From the NCBI GenBank assembly GCA_013396755.1, contig VWZF01007178.1:255500-319499 (forward strand): a stretch of 64,000 nt of DNA. Reading direction: 5' to 3'. The stretch is from Sclerurus mexicanus (lineage: Eukaryota > Chordata > Aves > Passeriformes > Furnariidae). Below are positions 26,366 through 38,720 of this stretch, piece by piece. The notes under the pieces were generated by a model that did not search any database, was not told the origin of the DNA, and worked only from the letters and a program-made list of their open reading frames with translations. Every line of letters starts with the position of its first letter. Position 1 is the stretch's first letter. The position numbers and the translations under genes were made by a program.

Positions 26366-29300
26366 ATACTGGAGCTGCCAAGATAGGAGCTGGAGAAGGC
26401 AAATGATGAAATATGAGACACAGTTGAAATTCCTCCTCTGCTTCCCTCTGGGCCAAACGTTTCTTCATGGTTTGGTCCTTTACAGATGAAGCTTTGAGGT
26501 GAATTTTCTTAATTGTGACAATTCTGTCAGAGTCTCAGGTGAGTGATGGGGAGGAGACTCAGTTATTTCATCTTCCCCATCAGATCTCAGCCTGTTAATG
26601 CAGCTAAAGGGCCTCTCCCTGCCGAGGAGACTCAGTCTGTCATCATAACAAAGTCAGGGAGGACTCCTGTGCCTTCAGAACTGCAGCATCCTGAGGAGAT
26701 GCCTGTCAAGCTCAGGCAGCCCCCTGGCAGCAGCAGTGTGTCTCCCTGTCCGTGGCCACCGCAGCCCCCTCAGACCCTGTCATCACTCTGTTTCTCCCAG
26801 TAGACCCGGTTTGTTGTCTCCTGCCCACTGGAGGGGTCTCCCAGCATGCTGCTCCCCCACCCCATACAGCTGCCCTGCACTGTGCAGGGCTCCGTCAGAC
26901 GCAGCTCATGGGAGCTGTGCAGGGCTCTGAGATGGAGGAGGATGCAGCAGGAGAAGACAGAGCCCTTGGTGGCAGCTGGCAGGGCACAGCACAGCCCCAC
27001 TGGGTCCCAGCCTTCTCTTGAGGGATCCAGGCTGGAGACCTGCTCCCTCTGCCTGCACATGGCCACGTGCTGGCGCAAGCACCTCACCTGGGCACATGCT
27101 GCTTCACTGCACTGAGTGCCACCTGCACCCAAACTGCCCCAGTACCTTGGCAGTGATACCTCCAGGTACCTGCAGGCTGCTGAACACCCACCCCACCGAG
27201 CAGAACATCAACTCACGTCACCCCAAAATACACCCTCACACCATTTAGCCGTGCACGGCAGTGGCTTTGCACTTACAAGGAGTCGGAGACACAGGCCAGG
27301 CCCCAAAAAGCAGCTTCCCCACGTGCCAAGGGCTTGTATTCAGCCCTGTCCTTCAGAACAGGCTCTGCAAGTGATGCTCCCACTCCCCGGGTGCTCCCAC
27401 GTGGCCACGGCTCCACTCAGAGCAGGCAGCAGGGTGGGCGGCTGCCCCCGCTCCCCCACGGCCCCCCTCATTTACCAGGGCTGTGCTGGAAGAGGATGTT
27501 TATTATTTCGCTGGTCCCTTTTGTGAGATAATCCTATCTACCTCCAGCACTTATGCCTCAGAAAATCACTCTGGCTGAGGGTTATGAAAGCACTTAGAGC
27601 TGTGCTCCCCTGGCGCTCTGCAGCTCCTGCCTCCACCCCGGCTGCTCTCACCAAGCATCCCCACAGTGCCCGGCAGCTCTGCAGTCCCTTCCCTCCTTTT
27701 CCCTCCACCCCACAAGTGTCTTCACCCTTCTGTAACTTTGAACCTCTTTGGGTCTTCCCCCTTCTCCCTTTTTCTTTCCATCTTCCCCCTGTCCTGCTCA
27801 TTCCCGGCTCCTCTCTGGAGTTTTACAGGAAGGTGAAGCAATAACGCTGGGGGGTGTAGGGAGGTTGTGTCCAGCCTGCGCTGAACTGGACCCATCTGGG
27901 AAGGGCTGGGAAGGTCATTGCACAGCAGTGCTGCCCAAGGAGTCCACTGGTATCATTCCCATTGCCCAGGCACAGGAAAATTTCCCAGGGAGGTCACCCA
28001 AAGGCAGAGGCCAGGCAGGATGGGGTGGGCCAGGCTCAGCAGAGAACAATGTGTTTCAGGACTCGTCTGTCCCTGGGCAGAAGTGGGACATACAGCCCAG
28101 GCCGGCCAGCGGGACCTGAGCAGGAGCCCCTGTGCCCTGGGGGAGCAGGAGGATCCACAGTGGGGGGTGGGAAGGGTTAAACTGAACCCTCGTCCCCATT
28201 GATCGTACATGGATCGCTTCACACGTCTCCTCACACGGGAATCAGTACAATCAATGGGGTCAGGTCACTGAGAGGCAGCTGAGTGGATACTGATACCTTC
28301 CTCCTCCTTGTGCTGGGAATGGCACGGGCTGGGAAGCCCTCAAAGCTCCCACACCAGTGTATCTGGAGCTTCCGCAGGACTCCCTACAATGGGGATTCTC
28401 AGTCCCCTCTGAGCAAGAGAGGAGGCAGAGACCAGCAGCAGTGGGCAGGAGCCTGCTCTGGGCAGGAGGCAGGGGCTGGGCTGCCTGTGGGCTCTGCTGC
28501 TGCTGGGCACAGCCATCCCACGAACTGGGACACCTGGGAACAGCTGGGAGATGATGAGCTATGACTGGTAGAGTCTCTGGTTCCCCTGTCCTGCCCATGC
28601 TGACCCAGAGAACCCAGCTACATCCAGCTCCCATGCCAGAGCCTCATCCAGCTGGAGGCGTGAGATCTGGCTGCGGCTGTGTCATGCTTCTGCAAAGCAA
28701 TCTGCTCCTTGGGCTCCTCTGTTCTTCCCTCTTATGCAACTGCACAAAATGTAGAGGAAAACAATCCCCTGGATGCTAATTTATCTGAGGAGCTCGAGCA
28801 GCTTTGCACAAGGCGGCAGTTTCAGCAGGAAAAAATAAAAGAACAGCCGTGTCTGAAAGGCTGCTCCTGAAATCTGCCCTGCCTTCCAGGGATCCTGCCC
28901 CACTTCCTGGGATCCCACCCTGCCCAGCTCCCCACAGGGGTCCCTGCCTGCACCCCTACCTCCTGCATCTGTCACTGCCTCAGCCCTGCCTCCTGCCTGC
29001 CTGCTGCCTCCATCTCTCCTGCCTCCATCCTTGCCTCTTGTCCCCATCCCTGTCTCCATCCTGCTCGATCTGGTGGGCAGGATTCTGATTCTGTTCACCC
29101 ACTCAGAGAAGCAAACAGGGGGTGGTGGGAGCAGTGGGATCCAACATCAAACCATCCACTTGCTCCAGAGCTTTGGGTGCTCCGAGGTGACAATCACCAG
29201 GGATGTGTGGGGAGATCCTAGCAGCCAGCCTGACCTCAGCCCTGCTGCCAGGCTGGCACCGGGCTGCCCACGCAAGCCCAGGCATTTGTGGGAGCTGATC

Positions 29301-32300
29301 TGTGAGGTACCTCAGGGGCATTTCTGCTGCTGTGCCCCCCCTGCTCCCCTCCAGGCACAGCTCAAGCCTCCCACAGTCCCTCGCCTTCTGCTGCTCTCCT
29401 TGTATGGGGACCTCTGGCAATTACAGGTTTTGTGGTGCGCACCAGGGTTTGACAGTAGCCGAGGCAGGGGGATTGATTTCTTGCTTTATTTTAAGTGCAG
29501 CTAATCTAATAGGTAATTTATTTAAATTGATAGGGCAGAGAGAAATTACGTTTCTCTCGTCTCCAAAAGGATTCCACCGTGTCGGGTGACCCAGGTGAGC
29601 TGCAGAGCCAGGCTGAGGGTCCTGACGCCTCCCAGTTGCTGCCGTGATCAGCTTGTCATATTTTTCAATTCATTACAGCCATTTTAGCAAACAACCACTA
29701 TGGATTTTTTGTTAGAACAGCTCTTACCATTTTAGTTGTGTGCGAGCTGGTACCTGCCTTAACCACTTATAGTAAAGCTTTCCCTCCAGGAAGGAGTCCT
29801 TACAGACGCCCAGGTGACCAGGAAGAGGGAGTGAGGGGTCTCCCAGTGCAGGCAGCCCAGCCCAGGGGTTTGTCCTGCCACCAGAGCCCGTTCCTGGCCG
29901 GGGTCTGTCATTAAAGCCTTTCTGGGATGTGCTGTGGAATGCTTGGATCCACTGGCCTCGTGCACATCAAAGCAGCAAGGTCAGAGAGCACACCTGGGCT
30001 GAGCATGTGGCTCTAACACCTTTGGGAATCACCTTTAGTGCTCTCAATAAGATCCGTGATTGTGCTGGCACACAGAGGCTACCCCAAACAGGCTCCAGCA
30101 AACACCCCTGAGGATTTTCCCAGGAAGGAAGGCTCACCTCCAGACTACAGCCCTCTCTAAAGAGAGGAATTTGGAGGTTTCAGGGGCATAGTGACAGCTG
30201 GCACGGCAGCAAGCTCCTGTCGTGCCACAGCTGCACCCTGACAAGGCATTCTCAGCACTGGACCCTTTCTCTGCCAGTGCCACTGTGGGGATGTGGGTGA
30301 GCTCCCTCTTCACGGAGGGGACAGGGGTACAGCCCTCGCTTATCTGGGTGATAACACCAACTCTGCTGGCAGAAAGGCAGTGCCTGCCCTGCTCACTCCT
30401 CCACAGAGCCCCCCGGGCTGCCGGGCAAGCCCCCACAGGGCCAGGCCAGCCCCACACTCCCACCCCGCAGCGCTGCCGCAGCTGCTGCTGCCGCATTTGC
30501 CTCACATGTCCAGAGCTCCCTCCCCACAACAACTCCAATAATGAGTAAATCACTATTATTCCATGCCCAGCTCTTCTGATCCATCCTGATGAGGACCTTC
30601 CCTTCACTGCCTCAAAGTCACAGGGTGAAGGGACACATCCTGCAGGCACAGAGCCCAGGGGAAGAGGACAAGCTCTTGGAGGGCTGGGAGGGGCGTGTGT
30701 CTCTCCCTCTGGGTCCCCCAGGAAGCCCTGCAAGCTGTATCTGTGACCCCAACAAGAGGCAATAAATAGGGATGGAGCAGCGAGACAAGGTGGGGTGTTA
30801 AACCCTTGGTGGAGGTTCCCCGGAATCTACATCACTGCCCAGGCTCTGCACCACTGGTGATCCTGCAGAGCCTTTCCAGCCTCCCTAGCTCCCAGTAAGA
30901 GCTGGCCTGTGGCTCTTGGTGAGACCCAGCGTTGTGGCAGGTTTATATCAGATGCTGCTCAGTGTCTCACGCTGCCTGCAGGTGATCGCTCCGCTGCCCC
31001 TGCGGCTGCACCAAGCTCGCTGTAGATCTGATTATGCAACAAGGGGCATCAGAAATGCAACTTGTTGCCTATTTCCCAGAGTAATTAATTTCATCTGTAT
31101 TGAACAAATGACATAATTTGAGGATTTCTGGGTTATGGATTAACTAAAGACCAGATGAGAGCATCCTCATTGGCTCAGAGATTAATTAACAGCACGACGT
31201 GAAGCGAGCTCTCTCCTCTCCCTTGGCTGCTGCAATTTTAATCCACCTGCCTGGTCCTGCACTGTCTTGCCCTGGGCAGCAGCACTACCATCCATTTGGG
31301 CACGGGAGGTCTGCCCAGCACTCCTTCCCGCACCAGGACACTGGGGGATGCCAGGGAGTAAAGCCACACTTTATTCTTCCTCAAGGCTTCTTGCTCCCCT
31401 GCCCAGGTGAGCACTCCATGATCCATCTTCTCCCTGCCCTGCTCCACCTCCTCCTCCCTGGGGCACAGACTCAGGCCAAGGATCTCCCCACACACACCTT
31501 CAGCCTCACTGAAAATTTTCTGTGTGGGGCCAGGCAAACAGGCCTTGGTGCAGTGTTTATTCATGAGCCAGGCGTTTATTTAATGTGCCTTGCGACACAA
31601 AGATCCAGAGCAGCACCTAATTAATTATTTTTCCCTTCTTCTATACCATCCCCTCACTGAGCAGCGAGGCCCCAAATGGAAAAGCTCCCTTCCCATGACT
31701 CTGCATAATGAGATGGATTTGGACTCCAGCAAATTTGTTCAGTTTTATGGAGTATTATATGAAAATGCTGTGAAATTAAGTTCTGTCTTTGCTATCATGC
31801 CATGGCCATCAGAGCGCTTTTATGTACGGCACTGAGACTAAAAGATGGGAAAGGGAGTCCTTGCTGCAGTAATGTGGCAACTGGGGAGAGGGAGGAGCCG
31901 TGCAATGAGGATGACATGGTGCAGGGTTAGACTGGGGAGATAATGAAGGAAACAAGAAAGAGATGCAGATGAAGAGGGCTGCAAGCAAAGAGCCTGGAAC
32001 TGGAGCGGCGGCAGCCGGGAGTCTCCGGCATTGGGGAGGATGGACCAAGATACCGGGGAGGACAGGGAGAGATTCTTTCTCCCAATTTTCTCTCTGTAAA
32101 GTGCTCCAGCAGTCCCACTGATGGCATGAGGAGGTAAATGCCACTGGGGGGCACAGTAGAAACGCCGAGGGAGGTCGATCCTTGTCCAGCACACCCCTGC
32201 CTGGCCTTGCTCCTGCTGCCCCAGCAGCTGCCTTCCCATGCCAGCTCCTTCTCTGCCTGCCAATCCCTTCTTGTTCTTTCTCCCCACTCATCTCTTCCCA

Positions 32301-35284
32301 CCCCCAGCCTTCCGCCACCTCCTCTCCTCATCAGCCCTGCTCCCCTGCATCTACCCCAGAGTGAGCTATTTTTTCCCTTGGCAACTTTATAACCCATCTC
32401 CTTGCCTGACAGCAATTAAGTAATGCTTCACTTCCAATCCCATGGCCCATAAACATTGGGAAAGGAAAACGTTAGGAAGAAGCAAACAATCAGATCTGCA
32501 CACAGATGCACACAAACATCTACAGACAGACAGGGACAAATGGGGGAGTTAGCAGTAAGCTGGGGGGGACAACTGAGCCCCTTCTTTGTTTAGAAGCTGG
32601 AGGTCTCCTTGCACAGGCCACAGACCCCCGAAATGTGTGGCAAAGGGGAGAGGTTTCCATAATTTCCATAAGGCAAGCAGCATCATCCATCCCTACAGCA
32701 CACAAGCCCCAGGCCCCTGTGCCCGGGGCCAGCCCTCGGGCTGCTGCCCTTCTCCAGCCCCACCACTGCCCCTCACAGCTCCAGCACTCACAGAGAAATA
32801 AAATGGCCAAAAAACCCCACCAAAAGGAAAAGAGGCAGCTCGCTCCCCCACTGTGATGGATGGAATTTTTTGGTGCCTGACAGGCCCTGAGCCTCTGGGG
32901 ACTAGCACTGATAAATTACACCTTTCAGTTTGCTGTGAACATCTTCACTTTTCCAGGCTGGCCAGTGGCTGACACGGCAAACCGTGGCACCAGCACAGCA
33001 CTGGCCCAGCGTCAGCACAGTGCCTACGTGGGGGGACAGCGGGTACCCCCAGAGCCCTGGCCACCTCCGGAGAGCTGCTCTCTGCTGTACGGACCACTGG
33101 GAACCTGCACTGAGGGGACTCTGCAGAGACACTTCCTAATTTCCATGACAGGTGCAATGGGGTGTTTTGCTGGTTCGGGAGTGCCAGGGTGTGCCCGAAT
33201 GTGCTCACTGGGCACTGAGCTGGATCAGCCACTTCGGTGGATCCACCCCACGCCATGGCAATGCCCATGCCCAGGTCTCTGCTGGCCCCCCACCCAGAGG
33301 CAATAGGGTGGAACCCTCACGTCCCACAGCCCTGGGGTGAGCTGTGCAGCTGGGGAAGCAGCAGGACTGGGGCTGCTGCCCACACAGTGGGAGCTCAATG
33401 ACCTGCTGTCCCTCATTGCGCACCTCATCATCCACCACAGGATATGCCCTGTGTCCTGAGGGAAGAGCCCAGGGTGCTGGAAGAACTGCCTGTTATCAGG
33501 GCAGGATGGGAAGGGAAAACAGACCAGACCCTGGTGATGGTTCCAGAAGTGGTTGCCAACCACAGAGGAGCCGCACCAGGTGCTCTGTCCCGCTCTGCTG
33601 GCCCAGGAAAGGGACTGGGGAATATTGGTGCAGAGGCAAATGCAGCTTGACTAAAACAAGCTCCTTCCCATCCCTGGAGGAGCTGAAGCACAAACTAAGA
33701 AGAAACAAGTGACCAGTCAGCAAGAGAGCACGAAATCCAGGCGATTACTGAAAAGCTCCGGACATGGCTGTGAATCCCACGGCTGCCAACAGCATCCCCA
33801 AGCTATTAAGAGAAAAATCAAGATGTGGACAGAATTAGATTGGCCATAGGTGAAAAATGGCTCAATTATTTCTAGTGCCAGAACCACAGAAGGACATTTC
33901 CCTCTGTTCCTGATCCACAACCTCCCACTAATTAGCAGAGCTCGTGGAGAGAAAAATGCTCCGAGCTGCAGAATGAGCTACAGTGAGAGACCCAACGCAC
34001 AGTGTGTGTTTGGATGTGCTGTGAGCTGGGACAGAGCGCCGTGCCGGCAGAGCTCCACGGGCTGGTTGGGATCGGACCGGCTGTAGAGGGTGTGAGAGGG
34101 GATTTTTGTCCTCTGGGAGAGCAGACAGAGCCAGCCTCCATGGTGACAAGGACTGTCCTGGTTCTGGAGAGGGATATCCTGATCACCCTGCTGTGCCCAT
34201 GCCGGCTCCTTTCCCTTTTCAGATCATGCCCAATGTCCTTGGCTGTGTGGATGCCATGGCACACGGGAACAGTCTGCGGGAGCAGAAGATTTGGAAGAAG
34301 AAAGAGAAAACCCTGAGGTTTGAATCAAGAATTCCAGAGCCTGGAGAGGCACTGAATGGGATGGAGGAGCGGGGCTGACCTGTGAGGGCAGAGCTCCAAG
34401 CAGGATCCAGCCCAGCGCAGGGCTCTGTGGGGCCGGGCTGGAGGGCAGAGATAACTGGCTCCCCAGTCTCTCCACTCCCTTTTGCAGGGATCTTTTAAAA
34501 CCACCGATGCATAAAACCGAAAAAAAAGTTACCAGGAGGCCCTGCCCCCTCCCTGCCAAAGTTCGGAACATGCTGTCATCAAGAAAAATGATGCTGGCAA
34601 GAGAGAAACCCGCTGGGGTTGCTGGCAATTTCCCAGGCTCCAGCCCCAGTGAGTGTTTATCAATAATTTCAGGATCAGGCTGTCGCGGGCGCTGACGGCA
34701 GCGCGGGCAGGGAGAGCGCGGGCGGGCGGGTGTCAGCGCAGCCACGGGCGGGAGCGCCGGGAAGGGAAATCAATTAGCGGCTCCGCAGGAGCAGGGATTT
34801 GCCAGCGTTACAGGGAAAGGGCTGTTCGCCTGCCTGTAACAGGGAAACACTTAAACGGTGCTTGGTGACACAGAAGCACGTCCCAAGCCGGGGTGAGCTG
34901 ACACCATGCCCAGCCCAGACCCAGGCAGGGCCAGGGATGCTCACAGCTGATTCCCACGGGAGAGGGAATGACGGAGCAGCAGTGTTGTGTGTGCTGAGCT
35001 GCATCAGCCTGGCCCCAGCTGCAGGTTGGAGCTCCCCAGCTTCTGCCCACCATCCACGAGGCCATACTCAGCTCCAGCATCCACCCTTCCACCCAGGATA
35101 AGATCAGATGCCAGGCTGGCAGCAGTTGAAGGGGTCCCAGCTCAGAGGGAGCAGAGCAAGGCCCTGTGCCAGGCCTGGCATTCCCATCACCAACTGACCA
35201 CTGCTAATACACCCGTCCTGCATTAGCTGCTCCAACTGCAGCAGGGCCCCTAACCGCCGTGGGGTGCCCAGCTCCATGTGAAAC
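26366..35284. other. intergenic, no gene recognised
   Basis: Unique sequence without a recognisable exon. AT-rich candidate elements lie at about 29,470-29,560, 29,640-29,765, 31,025-31,190 and 31,690-31,810. A pyrimidine-rich, CCTGCC/CATCC-biased low-complexity stretch spans about 28,870-29,070. A forward CTCF-like motif is listed separately at 32,141. Confidence 0.5.
32141..32154 (+). promoter_or_regulatory. possible CTCF motif, forward orientation
   Basis: CCACTGGGGGGCAC fits the CTCF core CCASYAGRKGGCRC, except that the usually strong A at position 6 is G. It is weaker than the two reverse-orientation sites at 38,446 and 46,414. Its orientation is opposite to theirs, which would make a convergent arrangement. 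Confidence 0.3.
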
Positions 35285-35880
35285 AAAGAAAATCCTTTTC
35301 TTTATTTAGGTTTTAAACCCGTTGCCTGATTGTTTCACTTGATGCCACCTAGATGGGAACTAGTAAATATCCATTTCCTATTGCTTTATACCACTCCCGA
35401 ATTTAAAGAACACTACCCTAGATCATCTCTATTGTCTCTCTTCTAACCAAGAGAGTCCCAGTTTATTATGTTCTACTCATACAGAAGCTGTTTGTGCCTT
35501 TGTCCAGCCCTGTCATCCTTCCCTTTACTTAGTTCAACTCCCTCCTGTTTCTGACTGGGCCACCAAACCCACACAGTGCTGGCACTGTGGCACAGTCCAG
35601 AGCACTCCAGCACATGCTGCCACCCACTTCCTTTTGGTCCCTTCCCTAATAATGACTAAAAGCAATTTGTCTGATTTGACTGACACTGGCTTGGAGATGG
35701 CATTTTCACAGAACTACCCACAGAGCTATGAGGTTGCTTTCCCTGAGTAGGATATAAGAAATTAAAGGTCAGTGTCATGGCTTTGTGTGTTCTCATCGGT
35801 GTTACTTGGATTTGGAAACCTTCACCTGCCATTTTGACCCCCGGCCATTCACACTGTGAGATTCTCCACTCTCATGGGAG
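35285..35880 (-). mobile_element. ancient CR1/L3-like LINE fragment
   Basis: The + strand text resembles the reverse complement of the 3' part of old amniote CR1-like LINEs. Recognisable blocks are TTTTAAACC..GTTGCCT, the AGTAAATA..CCATTTCCTATT block, the CATCTCT..CTCTTCTAACC..GAGAGTCCCAGT block, AGAAGCTGTTTGTGCC, and near the end TTCACCTGCCATTTTG..TGTGAGATTC. It is strongly diverged and lies without intact coding sequence. The family is assigned by recall of the consensus, not by search; the element body would read on the minus strand. Confidence 0.55.
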
Positions 35881-38329
35881 CCACGGCTCCAAAGAGGGCA
35901 CAGACCCAGCCTGGCACCCTGTGTAGGAAGAATCCCCCAGGACCCAAGCACCGGTCTGTGGTGGGGACAGCTGTGAATGTGCCTTCATATGTGGGGATAA
36001 CATGCTCATCAACCCACCCTTTCCCACATCTCCTTCTAAGAATAACACCTTCCCTCCCTGGCTTTCTCGAGCTTCTAAAATTCCATATCCTGTTCTTTAG
36101 GAGGTGTCTGCAGCAAGATATGTCCCTGCCACTCCATGTCCCACCCAGCTGGGACACATCCCTCGGCACCCTGTGTCCCAGCCTGGCCTCTCCAGAACCA
36201 GCCACTTCCCTGCTGGAGAGAATTTCGATTCAAGCATTTGTCCCACCACCATAATAGGAATCAGGCAGGGAGTGCTCGTTCCTGCACTCCCTCTGACAAG
36301 CTTCAGCTGTCCCTTCTGAAAGAAACATTTTTTTATTAACATTAATACTCCGCATCATGTCAGACCTTTTCCTGTATGTCTGCTCCCTCCCTAAGCACCT
36401 TCCCTGCCTGTCCCACTCCTCGAAGTGATGTGATTCCACAGGCAAGGCCTGTGCTGCTGGGTGTTCCTGAGCACAGCCCTGGTGTGGCTGTAATGGATTG
36501 GTGACACTGTTATATTTATCAGTATTTCAGGAGAACGGAAAAGGCTACTGGGTGTTCATATGTTCTTGTTGTATTATTTAAGAGAAGCCATTTGAGAGCA
36601 CAGGAAAAGCAGTGTCTGCTCCCAAAAGGAGGGAAAATAATGGAGGGGAATATTTGCAAAAAGCTCAGTTAAGTAAATATTTTATGCCCAATAATGTTAT
36701 GGCTTTTGAATGATGCATGTGAGAGAGTTGAAAGGAGGTGAAGCACAGAGTGAGGAGCGTGTGGTAAGGATGGAGGTGTTGGTATGGGGAGAACACAGTG
36801 CCCTGGCCAGTGCCTCTCACCCTGGTAGGGCTGTGCCAACCGTAGTAACTGTGGCTGCTTCATTGCTTTGCATGGGAAAAAAATCAACCCTGCATGAGAG
36901 CAGGGACCGGGGAGAAAAGAACAGAAAGACAGCAGGCAAAGGGGTTGCCCTGGCCCAGAAAAAAGAGGCAGACAGGGAGAGCAGGAGGAAGGGCAGTCAG
37001 GGTAGTGGCTGGAGGGAGGAGAGCAGGGCCAGCTTGAAGGAGGAACATTTCTCTGGGCAGAGGAATTCTCCTCCTGGCAGGCACAGGGTGAGCATCTGGC
37101 ACAAGGAAAGCACAGAGAGGAGTAAAATACCATTAAGTGTAATAAGAAATGTACTTAATCAATGAGCTCCGCAGATGAGGATCAATGGGAGGCAGACATA
37201 GCCATTAGCTAAGAAAGCTGAGGAAAAGCCATGGGCTCAGATGGAGTGGTCGATGCTGGGATTAACTGAACAGCAGAGGAAGGGTCCCAAGTGGAGAGCA
37301 GAGCCAGACTGTGGCCACAAGACAGGGCTGACCTGCTCTGCAGGCCTCAGACCCCGACAGGGGACAGAAAGAAGAGTCCAGGCCATGGGCTGCTGAGGAG
37401 CCTCATGCTGAGCCCTGGGAAGCACCATGGACACTGGGCTAGATATGAGTATTCAGCACCAGTGATCAGGGAGTGGGACTGATGATGGCAGGGAAGAGAA
37501 GGGATTGTGGCCTCTCAGCATCCTCCAGGGATGTTGCTTGGCTGCGGAGAGCGAGACAAGGTTTTCCTCCCTGCTCTTGTCCTTCTGCCTCTCTCCTCAC
37601 CTTGAGCACTGGCTGGATCACTCCCAAAGGACCCCCACATGAAAGAAGTTCCAACTAGACAGCAAAGAGGTCACTCCCGAGAAGGAGTTGCACTAGCCCA
37701 GGTAAACAGAGCTGCTGCTGAGTCAGGGCTTGCCCAGGGCCCAACCTTGAGCGATGTCCCAGTGCCTCCCTGACCCAGCACCCTGGAGCCCGTCGGGGTG
37801 GTGCCAGCGTGTGGCTGAATCACCACACACAGGCTTTCTCGGGAGAGTCTTGATTTTCAACCCATGAGCAAATTTAGCACTGGGGAAGGCAGACGGTGAG
37901 TGGGCACAACCTCCAGGGCTCTGGCAGTGCTGCCGCTGACTCAGCCCTGGCGCTGAGACCCTCGCCAGGCTCCATCAGACCCCCGGCTCCTCCAGCCAGC
38001 CTGGCCCTAGTGCTGAACTCCAGCTCCGTGCTCCGAGGCCGTCACTCTCAATCCTGATCCCTGCTAGTCCCTCTCCACACTCGCCAAACCTGGACAGCCA
38101 GAGCCCGATTGACCCAAGAGCCAGCAGGGACAAGCAGCGTGAGGAGAGACTTCGGGGACCCGGTACGGACGCAGAGCTGGCTCAGAGTATTCCAGCCTGG
38201 GGCTGTGCTCGAGGCAGAGCTACTGTGCCTGCCTGGGAGGCGAAGGAAATCGGCTGTCCCCTGGCATCACTCCCCAGGGTGGGTTGCCTTCTCCCGGTGG
38301 GGCTGGAATCCAGTCACTGATCCCAGGAG
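35881..38329. other. intergenic, no gene recognised
   Basis: Unique sequence. An AT-richer stretch at about 36,480-36,720 is the only compositional feature. The rest is GC-moderate with no recognisable coding exon or repeat family. Confidence 0.5.
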
Positions 38330-38445
38330 GTGCTCCTGGCCCTCCTGGCACGGGGGGCTCAGGCTCCATCCCCGATCCCGGGAGGCGCTCGGGCTCCATC
38401 CCCGATCCCGGACCGGTTCCCACTCCCGGCCCCGCAGCGGCAGAA

Positions 38446-38464
38446 TAGCGCCACCTGGCGGCCA
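38446..38464 (-). promoter_or_regulatory. CTCF binding motif, reverse orientation
   Basis: TAGCGCCACCTGGCGGCCA matches the reverse complement of the vertebrate CTCF consensus (TAGCGCCMCCTGGTGGCCA-like) at nearly every position. It lies in a CpG-rich block next to tandem repeats. In vivo binding is inferred. Confidence 0.6.
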
Positions 38465-38487
38465 GCTGGCGCATTGCGGGGTGGGTG

Positions 38488-38575
38488 CTCCCGGGGGTCC
38501 CTCCCGGGGGTCCCTCCCGGGGGTCCCTCCCGGGGATCCCTCCCGGGGGTCCCCCCCGGGGGTCCCTCCCGGGGG
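38488..38575. repeat. 13-bp GC-rich minisatellite
   Basis: About 6.8 tandem copies of a 13-bp unit CTCCCGGGGGTCC, with single-base variants (one GGGATCC and one CCCCCCC variant). All frames across it are open in low-complexity Pro/Gly/Arg, which explains the spurious long ORFs here. Confidence 0.85.
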
Positions 38576-38720
38576 CCGCTCCGAGGCCCCCAAGCCCGGC
38601 GGCACCGCGGCTCCGGCCCGTGACAGGTACCACGCTGAGTGTCACGGCCCCACAGGTCCCACCCGGCCTTTTACTGCAGGGGCTCGGGAAAAGGGGAGAT
38701 TTGGGGTGTCTCTGCAGCCA

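Larger units (their letters stand above)
38330..38720. promoter_or_regulatory. CpG-rich block with CTCF motif and minisatellites
   Basis: A local CpG-rich block about 3.6-4 kb upstream of ENPP7. It contains two copies of a 30-bp unit (core GGCTCCATCCCCGATCCCGG at 38,362 and 38,392), a strong CTCF-like motif (38,446-38,464) and a 13-bp minisatellite (38,488-38,575). No coding exon is recognised; an insulator or distal regulatory element is the best guess. Confidence 0.45.
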
